A DNA stretch of 9,637 nt, taken from the NCBI GenBank assembly GCA_002772195.1, contig PCSG01000281.1:9110-18746 (forward strand), written 5' to 3'. The notes under the pieces are model-generated. The model was not told the origin of the DNA, ran no database searches, and saw only the letters and a list, made by a program, of their open reading frames with translations. The DNA is from Desulfobacterales bacterium CG23_combo_of_CG06-09_8_20_14_all_51_8 (lineage in GTDB: Bacteria; Desulfobacterota; Desulfobacteria; Desulfobacterales; Desulfosalsimonadaceae). Positions 1 to 6,556 of this stretch are shown one piece after another (the first letter of the stretch is position 1; the number at the start of each line of letters is the position of its first letter). The position numbers and the translations under genes are program-made.

Positions 1-877
1 ACATCCTGTGATAATCCTGCCCCATTGAGAATACGGGACCATTTTTCACCCAAATTAAATCCTGACTTATATTCCAGCCAGCATCCCGGAATGACTTACG
101 GTTTAGAAAATCATTTTTAGATGCATACCACCAATATATACAAGTGTTGTTTTCGGTGAATTTATGTAGATTTTTAAGCACCGCAGTATAAAATTTCATG
201 CACTCCTCATTACTCATTTTATCGTTGAATATTTTTTGAGTTGACCTGGCGAATTTCTTCTTTCTTTCCCTACCATCGATTTTTTCCGCAATTCCATAAA
301 TTACATTGTAGTCGTAGTCAACGTTATATGGTGGATCCGTGAATATGAGGTTTCCCAGCTTCCCATCCATCAATTTCTCAACATCTTCCTCTTTTGTTGA
401 ATCTCCGCACATGAGCCGATGATCTCCCAGTTGGTATAGATCGCCCAGTTTTGACACAGGTTCGACTATTTTGCCATATTCAGCTTCGGCATCGAATTCA
501 TCCTCTTCCAGTCCCAGAATCGATTTATCGAAGCCTGTAAGCGATATCATCTCATCGCTCAATCCCTTTAATTCCTCGATAACCAAAGGTATGTTCCATC
601 CGCTTTCATTGAGCTTATTATCCGCCAGCCGGTAGGCTTTCACCTGTTCCTCCGTCAGGTTTTCCTTTCTGATTATTGGCACTTCCTGCATTCCCATTTT
701 AAGAGCGGCGAGATAGCGGCCGTGTCCCACGATTATCTCGTTATTTTTATCAATCACTATGGGCTGGTTGAAACCGAACTCCCGGATTGAATTGATAATC
801 ATATCAACCTGCTCGTCGGGATGCTCTTTTGGGTTGTCTGGGTATTGATTTATTTTTGCGATTTCAATCGTTTCCAT
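1..877 (-). CDS. ParB-like domain + DNA N6/N4 methyltransferase (partial, C-terminus off window)
   Basis: Translating from ATG at 877 gives 292 codons that stay open to the left edge, so the C-terminus is missing. Residues 1-90 form a ParB/Srx-type domain with VGHGRYLAAL at 50-59 and a following LADNKLNE stretch. Residues about 145-292 are a DNA methyltransferase of the N6_N4 class, with LGDLYQLGDHRLMCGDS followed by the catalytic DPPY at 181-184 and later LIWVKNG. The SAM-binding FxGxG motif would lie beyond the edge. ParB-methyltransferase fusions are common in phages and mobile elements, where they methylate adenine or cytosine, for example to evade restriction. A basic Lys/Arg-rich stretch (about 194-215) sits after DPPY and looks like an insertion. 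The start overlaps the 42-aa gene by 14 nt and has no clear SD. The family is confident; the target base and site are unknown. Confidence 0.93.
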   Translation of the reverse strand, partial: METIEIAKINQYPDNPKEHPDEQVDMIINSIREFGFNQPIVIDKNNEIIVGHGRYLAALKMGMQEVPIIRKENLTEEQVKAYRLADNKLNESGWNIPLVIEELKGLSDEMISLTGFDKSILGLEEDEFDAEAEYGKIVEPVSKLGDLYQLGDHRLMCGDSTKEEDVEKLMDGKLGNLIFTDPPYNVDYDYNVIYGIAEKIDGRERKKKFARSTQKIFNDKMSNEECMKFYTAVLKNLHKFTENNTCIYWWYASKNDFLNRKSFRDAGWNISQDLIWVKNGPVFSMGQDYHRM

Positions 878-992
878 TTTTTAGGAGATAAGTGATTAAA
901 GCCACAACTAATATCGCCGTGAGTGTCCATTTGAACATCATCGCCAATCCTAGTATGAAGTAGAAAACGTGGCTTGCAATATCATAAATCAT
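864..992 (-). CDS. 42-aa hydrophobic membrane mini-protein
   Basis: This is a short ORF of 42 codons plus TGA. Its ATG (992-990) overlaps the TGA of the phosphoesterase gene in an ATGA arrangement, and its own end overlaps the start of the ParB-methyltransferase gene by 14 nt. It therefore exactly fills what would otherwise be an intergenic gap, which favours it being real. Residues 8-20 and 23-37 are strongly hydrophobic and are separated by Lys21-Trp22; the tail KNGND is polar. That predicts one long or two short transmembrane helices. No family is recognised. Small phage membrane proteins include holins and superinfection-exclusion factors, but nothing here singles out one of these. Coupling to a secreted phosphoesterase suggests an envelope role; this is inference. 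Confidence 0.6.
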   Translation of the reverse strand: MIYDIASHVFYFILGLAMMFKWTLTAILVVALITYLLKNGND

Positions 993-1663
993 AACTCGAT
1001 ATATTCCATTTTAAGATTCTTTTTAAGCGTCAATGCTTTCAGCGACCAGATTTTTCCTTCTTTGAATCCGGTGTGCAGATGCCCGCTTAATATATATTCC
1101 GGCTTGTCTCCGATCCAGTCATATTGATGATTCCACTCGTGCGTCCTTTTATCAACCGGCGGATGATGCATTGCCAGAATTATCTTTTTATCCGTGTTCA
1201 ACGCCTCCTGATAAAATTCCTGATTCGCCGGACTGACTCCGCCATTACCAGTAATGTTCGTAAAATTGCTATCCAGCACAATAACCCTGACATCGCTAAA
1301 GTCCACAAAATAATTTGTCTTTTCATAGAGATATTTTTGCGATTTATTGCTATCATGATTTCCTTTTACCCAGATGACTTTCACTCCGCTTTTTTGAGCT
1401 GTTTTCGCCAATTTTTTCGCTTCTTTTTTCTTTCCCTTATTAGTATTATCTCCCAGCACTATGCAGGCATCAACGCTGTTTGCCTTCGCTCTTTTCAAAG
1501 CCTCTTTGAAATAACGGTTGCCCCACTTCGGATAAGTTATATTCTCTTTCGTCAATTTTCTCGTTCCGCTTCCGTTATGAATGTCAGCTATGAGGCAGAA
1601 TCTTTCGGCGTACGCCGTTATCGGCAGGAATATCAAGAATGTCGCCACTATTAGTTTTTTCAT
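989..1663 (-). CDS. Secreted calcineurin-like metallophosphoesterase
   Basis: The 224-aa protein has all five metallophosphoesterase blocks: ADIH (Asp27, His29), GDN (71-73), GNHD (101-104), HH (166-167) and GHLH (194-197). These ligate the two metal ions of calcineurin-like phosphatases, which hydrolyse phosphomono- or diesters. The N-terminus, MKKLIVATFLIFLPITAYA, is a textbook Sec signal peptide with a likely cut after Ala19, so the enzyme should act in the periplasm or outside the cell. The substrate cannot be told from sequence. The start ATG lies 80 nt inside the end of the 122-aa gene upstream and has no good SD, so translation may be coupled. Its TGA overlaps the ATG of the 42-aa membrane protein. 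A signal peptide is unusual beside genes for cytoplasmic sugar and DNA enzymes. Confidence 0.9.
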   Translation of the reverse strand: MKKLIVATFLIFLPITAYAERFCLIADIHNGSGTRKLTKENITYPKWGNRYFKEALKRAKANSVDACIVLGDNTNKGKKKEAKKLAKTAQKSGVKVIWVKGNHDSNKSQKYLYEKTNYFVDFSDVRVIVLDSNFTNITGNGGVSPANQEFYQEALNTDKKIILAMHHPPVDKRTHEWNHQYDWIGDKPEYILSGHLHTGFKEGKIWSLKALTLKKNLKMEYIEL

Positions 1664-1952
1664 CGTTTTTTGCTTTAGGTTCTTCGACCTTTTTCAATTC
1701 CATTGAGCTCATCGCATTGATGACATCTCTGGCCGGCATTGCCCGAAACATAGCTAGGAAATACGCATCCGGCCTTAATCTGACCAAAGCCATCTCTAAT
1801 TTGGCGATAATTAAAGCGTCATCGAGCGTATAGGCCACGCCGGCCCAGAGCCACTCCTGTATCGGATTGCCGCTAGTCCGAAGCAGAACCGAGTAGTATT
1901 TCGGCTCAACCGGTTTGGCTTTGATTTTTTCCACTATCTGGTATCTATCCAT
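1584..1952 (-). CDS. Hypothetical protein, 122 aa
   Basis: No family is recognised. ATG at 1952 is preferred over the in-frame TTG at 1958. It overlaps the preceding methyltransferase stop as ATGGATAG (8 nt), the same style of overlap seen between that methyltransferase and the LicD-like gene. Numbering from the ATG, residues 1-75 look like a small alpha/beta fold, with aromatic and Leu-rich segments around EWLWAGVAYTLDDAL followed by a helix. Residues from about 85 to the end are charged and low in hydrophobics, as in a disordered tail. That tail is encoded in the 80-nt overlap with the signal-peptide region of the phosphoesterase. The steady frame and junction spacing support a real gene; no function can be proposed. 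Confidence 0.7.
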   Translation of the reverse strand: MDRYQIVEKIKAKPVEPKYYSVLLRTSGNPIQEWLWAGVAYTLDDALIIAKLEMALVRLRPDAYFLAMFRAMPARDVINAMSSMELKKVEEPKAKNDEKTNSGDILDIPADNGVRRKILPHS

Positions 1953-2523
1953 TGGCAATGAATCTTATTATCACTGGATCTTCCCCTTTCCACTTCGCCA
2001 ATCTTTTTCCTTCCTCGAAATACTCTATCCGGTATCCATAATGTATGAGCAGTTTTAGCAGAGCATTGGCATTCACCAGATTTCTTTTATGGCTTCTGTC
2101 CTTTTTGATTTCTGTGTCCCGATCCGATCTGGCCTCGGCATAGATAGACAGGTTCTGGGCCGAGCAATAAGCTATAAATTCCACCATCTTCTTCCGTTCA
2201 ACAGCATGCAGGAAAAATCTAGCATAGACCACCGGACACCTGAAATAATTGTCCGGAATACTCCCAATAAAATCTACGGCGTCGAAATTGTGAAAATAAA
2301 TATATTTGTTTTTCTTGTAAAGTTCTATTCCGGGATCAATAATATCCACCCCAATTGTTTTTAATTTATTCTTTGCGAAAAACAAAGTATCCCGCATATT
2401 GCCACACCCGATATCAAGAATGGTTGATCCTTTCGGTATCCTTTTAACGCAGAACTTCGCAAAGTCGCTCGGCTTCCTGTATTTGAATTTGCGATACCAT
2501 TGTTTCCAATAAGTCTCATTCAT
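1945..2523 (-). CDS. Class I SAM-dependent methyltransferase, 192 aa
   Basis: A Rossmann-type methyltransferase. Motif I, LDIGCGNMRD (36-45), binds SAM; the acidic end of strand 2 is VD at 59-60; VVYARFFLHAV (98-108) fits the motif IV/V region. The N-terminal YWKQWYRK...PSDFAKF segment and this arrangement remind me of methyltransferases found beside LicD-type genes in capsule and surface-glycan clusters, which fits its immediate neighbour. The likely role is methyl transfer to a sugar or a small glycan-linked group, but the acceptor is not determined. The ATG at 2523 overlaps the LicD-like stop by 8 nt (ATGAATGA), so the two are probably made together. The stop is TAG. There is no extra domain and no membrane segment. 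Confidence 0.87.
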   Translation of the reverse strand: MNETYWKQWYRKFKYRKPSDFAKFCVKRIPKGSTILDIGCGNMRDTLFFAKNKLKTIGVDIIDPGIELYKKNKYIYFHNFDAVDFIGSIPDNYFRCPVVYARFFLHAVERKKMVEFIAYCSAQNLSIYAEARSDRDTEIKKDRSHKRNLVNANALLKLLIHYGYRIEYFEEGKRLAKWKGEDPVIIRFIANG

Positions 2524-3097
2524 ATTCGTAATTTCCCCTTAATGCTTTATTTTGTTTGACATTGCACATATCGAATCCTTCTGTCCGCAGATGCGGCGTT
2601 CGCCAGTTCTCATTATACCTCGCCGCCAGGAATCTGTCCGTTTTGCAGGGAATTTTGAACATCATCCCCTCGAAAAATATCTCGCCCAGTTTTTCAAAGC
2701 ATTCCGCCGGATAGATATAAGCCATATAATCCAGTGATCCTATTTTACAACAATTCCTCGCTAAATTAAAAGCCTCGTTTCCTTTCCGGTGAACCAGGAA
2801 TATGTCGATATGATTGACCCAGCGTTTGAACGATAACCCCTCAATCATTCCTTTCAGACGAAAACTTTTATTATTAAAAAATCCCGCTTCTTCCATCGCC
2901 GGAATTATATCCCTCATTCTCGGCTCATCTTCTTCAAAAATCCCAACATCAATATCATCATAATCTCCCTCAATTAATCCCCCGTCCCGATACAGCCCTA
3001 GAAGCGTTCCGTCCATTAGAAAAAAATTAATCTTCAACTTTTCCATTATCCCGTGAAAATCAACCAAGTTTTTTATCACCTGTTCTTTTAGGGTCAT
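2516..3097 (-). CDS. LicD/fukutin-type nucleotidyltransferase-fold transferase
   Basis: The 193-aa protein contains the signature of the LicD/fukutin family within the nucleotidyltransferase fold. DGTLLGLYRDGG (29-40) is followed by the acidic DYDDIDVGI (45-53), whose aspartates bind the metal, and by HIDIF (96-100) supplying a third acidic position. RYNENWRTP (160-168) matches the conserved C-terminal aromatic/Pro block. Members move phosphocholine, phosphoribitol or similar phospho-groups from a CDP or other nucleotide carrier onto sugars. No cytidylyltransferase or choline gene is visible nearby, so the donor must come from the host or from genes outside the window. It starts inside the last 38 nt of the three-domain fusion gene, with no SD, and overlaps the following methyltransferase by 8 nt. 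All annotated motifs are intact. Confidence 0.85.
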   Translation of the reverse strand: MTLKEQVIKNLVDFHGIMEKLKINFFLMDGTLLGLYRDGGLIEGDYDDIDVGIFEEDEPRMRDIIPAMEEAGFFNNKSFRLKGMIEGLSFKRWVNHIDIFLVHRKGNEAFNLARNCCKIGSLDYMAYIYPAECFEKLGEIFFEGMMFKIPCKTDRFLAARYNENWRTPHLRTEGFDMCNVKQNKALRGNYEYE

Positions 3098-4961
3098 GAC
3101 AATAAACCATTAATGACCGGCCATCCTTGGCCGTGTGATAATCAACTTCATAAAATGTCCGCAGAAAATCAATCATCTCTATTTGATTTCCTTCGTGCAG
3201 TTCCATTGAAATCTGACCAACTTTGTAAAAAGGAATTCCCGGCAGAAATTCATATTCGGCACCCTCACAATCAATTTTCAACAGATCGCAATACTCAATA
3301 TCCTTGAAAACATTCTGAATTGAAATGGTACTTACACGTTGCAGTTCGTCCGTCATGCCGGGAGCATTCTTTGAATTAAAGCTGTGGCATCCACTATTGC
3401 TTTCATGCAAACTTATAAATCTATCTTCATTTTCAAACACATTTCCCACTGCCAGATCGTATATTTTTATTTTTTTAGTCAATCCATTCTCAAAAACATT
3501 TTTTTTTAGCAACTCAAAATTCTCTTTCTCCGGCTCGTAAGCGTGAACCTCCGCCCCCAGATTGGCACAATAGAGAGCCGTCCCGCCGATATGAGCACCA
3601 ATATCCACCACCATAGCCGGCTGTTTTACCCGGTAGATATTCTGAACCATCTCCTCGGCCAGTATTGCTTTGTCAACCGCATTTCTAAAGTTAAGCTTCC
3701 ACTTTTTTTCGCACACCGCCACATATTCCCCGTACTCTTTTTCAAGTTTCACGTCAAATCCGGCATCCTTCAGTTTATTAAAATAGTCCAGACCGCAACG
3801 CCACCAGTGATTATTAACCAGTTTTCCGAGAAATTGCGTCGCTTCACCTTCGTAAATCGGCACCGTGACATAGGCCCGCCCGCCGATCCGCAGAATCCGG
3901 TATAATTCCTTGATCGCCTTCTCATTCTCTTCGATCTGATCCAACACGTGATTGCAAACTATAATGTCAAAACTATTATCTTCAAATTGCGTAGCCCGCA
4001 AATCAACATTCATCTCGGCCGCCACCATTCCCGAATCACTTTCCCTTGGCGGATAGTCAATCGAAACATAATTCCCCAGTTCCTTGAGTTTTTTTTGAAG
4101 CCCTTTTTCCGGCGAAATGTGCAATATCTCCCCGCCCGATTTTTCCTTTTCTTTCAGCAACTTCCAGACCGCCCTCTGTCTTTCCATTGAGAGGCACTCC
4201 GGACACCGGCGGATATTTATCGGATGCCATTTGTCCTTGGGCCGGAACAGATTAAACTTTCCTCTGAATCCGCATACATCGCAGGATTCATCCACTAATG
4301 AAAATCCATCCCTTCGAAGTTTTGAAAAAGCCTCATTCTTCAGTTTGGCGATCGCCTTATATTGATCCTTTCCATCATCCAGTATCCGGCATTTTTGCTC
4401 GGCCGAAATTAAGCTCATTCTTCTGGCCTTGGCGATGAAAGCCAAAAACAGATCCTCCACTTTTTCGTATCCTTTCGGAATGTATTGCAAAATAGGCTCC
4501 TCGTCGAATATCCGCCGGCCGACCACCATGCCGCCCGTTCCGATGTAGTCCACTTCCGTGCCGGCCGGATAGCAACGTTTGGAATGCCAGTAATCGTGAT
4601 AGAAAATCCTTGAATACCACCCTTGAATCGCATTGGGATTCTCCTTATAAATTTTATAATGATATTCCACAAAATCATCGTCCAGTTCCTCATCGTCATC
4701 AAAGAATATAATCGGATCGCCTTTCGTCAGCGGCACCAGCCTGAAGCGGGCCTGCGAGCCGATGTTCGTTTCCGAATCAATAACCTGAATTCTATCCTTC
4801 GGGAAATCTTCGGTTTCCAGTTTCTGGCCGCTGTTGTTCCAGATATTGACCTTGAAATTTTGGATCGTCTGCTTTTTCAACTGCTCCAGCATCTCCGGTA
4901 CCCTATGCGGACGCTGGTAAACTGCAAAGCAGACTTCGATATTCGCTTTTTCTTTTGGCAT
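3060..4961 (-). CDS. Three-domain fusion: GT2 glycosyltransferase + zinc-ribbon methyltransferase + FkbM methyltransferase
   Basis: A 633-aa protein from ATG 4961; an in-frame TTG at 4967 is the alternative. Residues about 6-200 are a GT-A/GT2 glycosyltransferase with a CFAVYQRPHR nucleotide-binding strand, IFFDDDEEL (Asp88-90) as metal site, and YIGTGGMVVG before an acidic EKVEDLF block. Residues about 225-420 form a methyltransferase preceded by a zinc ribbon (Cys227, 230, 253, 256) with a CPECLSMERQR signature, ILHISPEKGL in place of the usual DxGxG, and FDIIVCNHVLDQI. Residues about 450-610 are FkbM-like: VVDIGAHIGG (451-460), YEPE and LLKIDCEGAEYEF. FkbM enzymes O-methylate sugars and natural products. 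One polypeptide could add a sugar and methylate it. It overlaps the deacetylase gene by 59 nt and LicD by 38 nt. The frame is continuous through all junctions. Confidence 0.92.
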   Translation of the reverse strand: MPKEKANIEVCFAVYQRPHRVPEMLEQLKKQTIQNFKVNIWNNSGQKLETEDFPKDRIQVIDSETNIGSQARFRLVPLTKGDPIIFFDDDEELDDDFVEYHYKIYKENPNAIQGWYSRIFYHDYWHSKRCYPAGTEVDYIGTGGMVVGRRIFDEEPILQYIPKGYEKVEDLFLAFIAKARRMSLISAEQKCRILDDGKDQYKAIAKLKNEAFSKLRRDGFSLVDESCDVCGFRGKFNLFRPKDKWHPINIRRCPECLSMERQRAVWKLLKEKEKSGGEILHISPEKGLQKKLKELGNYVSIDYPPRESDSGMVAAEMNVDLRATQFEDNSFDIIVCNHVLDQIEENEKAIKELYRILRIGGRAYVTVPIYEGEATQFLGKLVNNHWWRCGLDYFNKLKDAGFDVKLEKEYGEYVAVCEKKWKLNFRNAVDKAILAEEMVQNIYRVKQPAMVVDIGAHIGGTALYCANLGAEVHAYEPEKENFELLKKNVFENGLTKKIKIYDLAVGNVFENEDRFISLHESNSGCHSFNSKNAPGMTDELQRVSTISIQNVFKDIEYCDLLKIDCEGAEYEFLPGIPFYKVGQISMELHEGNQIEMIDFLRTFYEVDYHTAKDGRSLMVYCHDPKRTGDKKLG

Positions 4962-5475
4962 ATTCAAAATATAATTTTACAGATGGCAGATTTTTTTGAG
5001 TATCATAGCAATTAAGCATTCTCTTTTTTAACTGCCTTTCGTCATCAGTTGGCCGAATTTCGATATCGGCTTGTGGATACGGCCGGTCTTTCGTGTATGT
5101 CGAGTAGTATTCCACCAGTCTGCCGAAAATCCTATTGGCCGTCAACCCCACTATGTCGTGGGTCTCGTTGCCGCCCTCCACCATCGGAGCGTAAACCTTC
5201 GCCGGTTTGTATGATCCCAGAATTTCCTCAAAGATTTCCAAGCTATCCCTAAAATCTACGTCCGAAATTTCCATAAAATCAACTTCCAGTCCCAGCATTG
5301 ACATCGCTTTCATTGTTTCCATCCGCCGGTCAATGAACGTAAAATTAAGGCTGGGATTCTTTTTCTGCTGGGTGTACCCGTCCGTGGCCACGATGACTTT
5401 CGGCCGCTCCCGCATTAGCGTATAAGCCCCGAATAAAGTTTCGTCATCGCAATGTGAACTGATGAATAGTTTCAT
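4903..5475 (-). CDS. LmbE/PIG-L family zinc deacetylase
   Basis: The 190-aa protein fits the LmbE/PIG-L fold. ISSHCDDE (5-12) is the family's HxDD block, with His8 and Asp11 as zinc ligands and Asp10 as base; RRMETMKAMSMLGLE (50-64) is the conserved R..E....LG helix; NETHDIVG carries the third ligand, His106; CYDTQ (156-160) matches the C-terminal Y-x-S/T-Q block. Family members remove the acetyl group from N-acetylglucosamine units on lipids, small thiols or glycans. Being somewhat shorter than many relatives (about 220-270 aa), it may be a minimal form. Among glycosyltransferases it probably deacetylates a GlcNAc-type residue laid down by one of them. It starts 12 nt after the 57-aa gene. 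The end lies inside the fusion gene, and the stop is TAG. Confidence 0.88.
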   Translation of the reverse strand: MKLFISSHCDDETLFGAYTLMRERPKVIVATDGYTQQKKNPSLNFTFIDRRMETMKAMSMLGLEVDFMEISDVDFRDSLEIFEEILGSYKPAKVYAPMVEGGNETHDIVGLTANRIFGRLVEYYSTYTKDRPYPQADIEIRPTDDERQLKKRMLNCYDTQKNLPSVKLYFEYAKRKSEYRSLLCSLPASA

Positions 5476-5487
5476 AATTTATTCCAT

Positions 5488-5661
5488 TTATTTTTCTAAA
5501 TTATTATTCAAATAATTATAAATATCTTCTGCTATTTTATCAGCTAGTGACAATAATGACTGATAACTTTTATAATCCGAAGCTGGATCATCTACTGCTG
5601 ATGATTCTCCCATGATCTCTAAATCTTTTGTTATGATTTTTTTCAGCTCTTCTTTGTTCAT
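5488..5661 (-). CDS. 57-aa acidic small protein with strong SD
   Basis: A 57-codon ORF ending in TAA. It has the best Shine-Dalgarno in the window, AAGGAGG, located inside the last codons of the upstream GT2 gene; its ATG overlaps that gene's TGA (ATGA). The sequence is mostly helical: a Lys/Glu-rich N-terminal helix (MNKEELKKIITKDLE), an acidic Ser/Asp linker, and a second helix ending in YLNNNLEK. No family is recognised; small acidic proteins of this look are common in phage genomes. The C-terminal YLNNNLEK also occurs near the end of the GT2 protein, and the underlying DNA is a near-perfect direct repeat, so this gene may have arrived or formed by a local duplication. It is more AT-rich than its neighbours. 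Confidence 0.75.
   Translation of the reverse strand: MNKEELKKIITKDLEIMGESSAVDDPASDYKSYQSLLSLADKIAEDIYNYLNNNLEK
5492..5514. repeat. Direct repeat copy 1 (pair with 5674-5696)
   Basis: This 23-nt stretch matches 5674-5696 at 21 of 23 positions in the same orientation; the two differences are transitions. It encodes the tail of the 57-aa protein. Confidence 0.7.
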
Positions 5662-6428
5662 TTTCCCACCTCCTTTTCCAAGTTATTATTCAAATATTTC
5701 TCCGAGTTTTTACGATGCCGATCCGAATATTCCGCTATACTCATTCTTCGACATGCCCACTTGTAATCATTATATTCCGGATTGTCAATGTGATTCGGGC
5801 TTCGGACATCCTCAAAATGGTCAACCCAGATCAGAGGCCAGAGGTATCCGTTCACTTTTCCGTGCTTGTGAAAAATATGCTGATACTCGGAAAGTCCCAT
5901 GAGTATCTTGTCAGAAGTCGGGATTAATCCGATATCCACAAAATCTTTTCGCTTAATGATAAAAGAACATCCGCCGATATGCCCTTTTCGCCAGATGTCA
6001 ATTCCATTGAAAGTGTCAATCTTCGGCTTCAAGTTAGCAATATCCTCCGGCAGGAAGTGGAAGCCGCCAATGAATCCAAAATCATCGTAAGTCTCATGAG
6101 CCTTAACGCACCGCTCCAGCCAGTCAGGTGGCACGATTACATCATTGTCAACCTTGCCGATTAAGTCAGAGTTTGATTTTAAGAAAAGAGTGTTGGTCAC
6201 TTCTGAAAGCGGTTTGTTTTCTTCTGAAAAAATAACATCTCTCACGAAAGGATATCTAGCCCATACGCTTCCTCGTAAATAATTTTTTGTTTCTTCACTC
6301 GAATCATTGTCCCAAATAGTCAGATTGAAACGATCAAAATAAGTTTGCTTGACCAATGATTCAATGGCTTTCTTGGTATATTCAAGCCGATCCCGAATAA
6401 CCATGATAATTTCCACGCTTCGCTCCAT
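5658..6428 (-). CDS. Family 2 glycosyltransferase, 256 aa
   Basis: A soluble GT-A glycosyltransferase. The N-terminal VEIIMVIRDRLEYTKKAIESL is the nucleotide-sugar binding strand and helix, TIWDNDSSEE gives the following acidic loop, and GKVDNDVIVPPDWLE carries the DxD metal site (Asp94-Asn95-Asp96). HIGGCSFIIKRKDF (150-163) is the acceptor-side strand, and His204 in WVDHFED is a plausible C-terminal metal or catalytic residue. There is no transmembrane segment, so it should be cytoplasmic. The sugar and acceptor are unknown. It is the first gene after the gap containing a promoter and a terminator-like hairpin, with no SD before its ATG at 6428. It ends in an ATGA overlap with the 57-aa gene. 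Confidence 0.88.
   Translation of the reverse strand: MERSVEIIMVIRDRLEYTKKAIESLVKQTYFDRFNLTIWDNDSSEETKNYLRGSVWARYPFVRDVIFSEENKPLSEVTNTLFLKSNSDLIGKVDNDVIVPPDWLERCVKAHETYDDFGFIGGFHFLPEDIANLKPKIDTFNGIDIWRKGHIGGCSFIIKRKDFVDIGLIPTSDKILMGLSEYQHIFHKHGKVNGYLWPLIWVDHFEDVRSPNHIDNPEYNDYKWACRRMSIAEYSDRHRKNSEKYLNNNLEKEVGK
5674..5696. repeat. Direct repeat copy 2 (pair with 5492-5514)
   Basis: Second copy of the 23-nt imperfect direct repeat, offset by 182 nt. It encodes YLNNNLEK near the end of the GT2 protein, in the same reading register as copy 1 in the 57-aa gene. The two copies bracket the interval holding almost the whole 57-aa gene, including its SD. Confidence 0.7.
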
Positions 6429-6437
6429 TGTTTTATC

Positions 6438-6521
6438 TTAATAATAAAAAACCCGTATTCCAAAAATGGCATATATACGGGTAAAAAAGGCTATTTTTAT
6501 TTTCTTGGCTAGCTCTTTCAT
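6438..6521 (-). CDS. Possible 27-codon leaderless leader peptide
   Basis: An ATG sits at the predicted transcription start (6521) and opens 27 codons to TAA at 6440-6438, running through the terminator stem. The peptide is basic and aromatic (MKELAKKIKIAFFTRIYAIF and seven further residues). There is no SD; leaderless translation would be needed. If ribosomes did enter, they would unfold the hairpin and favour read-through. It may equally be a chance ORF. Confidence 0.25.
   Translation of the reverse strand: MKELAKKIKIAFFTRIYAIFGIRVFYY
6440..6521 (-). ncRNA. Possible short leader RNA between promoter and terminator
   Basis: A transcript from the extended -10 promoter would run about 75-80 nt before the T-run of the hairpin. 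It could be a small RNA or the attenuated leader of the GT2-deacetylase-fusion block. It matches no known ncRNA family that I recognise and is too short for a classical riboswitch aptamer. It is inferred only from the promoter-hairpin spacing. Confidence 0.35.
6446..6482 (-). terminator. Intrinsic terminator or attenuator hairpin
   Basis: Read on the minus strand, ACCCGTAT (6482-6475) and ATACGGGT (6458-6451) form a perfect 8-bp stem. A smaller CCA/TGG inner pair sits in the 16-nt loop, and five T follow at once, then ATTATT. On the plus strand the stem is followed by A, so it works only for minus-strand transcripts. It lies 60 nt past the stop of the 91-aa gene and only 17 nt before the next GT2 start, so it may both end the RusA block and control entry into the next one. 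Confidence 0.75.
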
Positions 6522-6527
6522 ACTGAT

Positions 6528-6556
6528 ATTATACCAAATTATTTATTTTTCCGCAA
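6528..6556 (-). promoter_or_regulatory. Sigma70-type promoter with extended -10
   Basis: On the minus strand there is a perfect TATAAT (6533-6528) preceded by TGG, giving TGnTATAAT, the extended -10. A partial -35 TTGCGG (6556-6551, three of six consensus bases) sits exactly 17 nt upstream. The extended -10 makes up for the weak -35. The predicted start of transcription is about 6521-6522, which coincides with an ATG. It overlaps the end of the 91-aa gene and fires toward the terminator hairpin and the GT2 gene. Confidence 0.65.

Noticed and set aside
1124..1654. A 176-codon plus-strand frame opposite the phosphoesterase
   Set aside because: The minus-strand frame has all metallophosphoesterase motifs and a signal peptide; the plus-strand product resembles no family and shares no operon logic.
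4375..4702. Two minus-strand frames nested in the GT2 part of the fusion gene
   Set aside because: The fusion frame carries conserved glycosyltransferase motifs throughout this stretch; the nested products show none.
3543..5015. Several plus-strand frames opposite the fusion and deacetylase genes
   Set aside because: They are shadows of well-supported minus-strand enzymes; rich in Phe, Ile, Pro and Ser as expected for antisense reading.
5585..5605. Six-bp inverted repeat ATCATC / GATGAT within the 57-aa gene
   Set aside because: Short, AT-rich, inside coding sequence and without a T-run; expected by chance.
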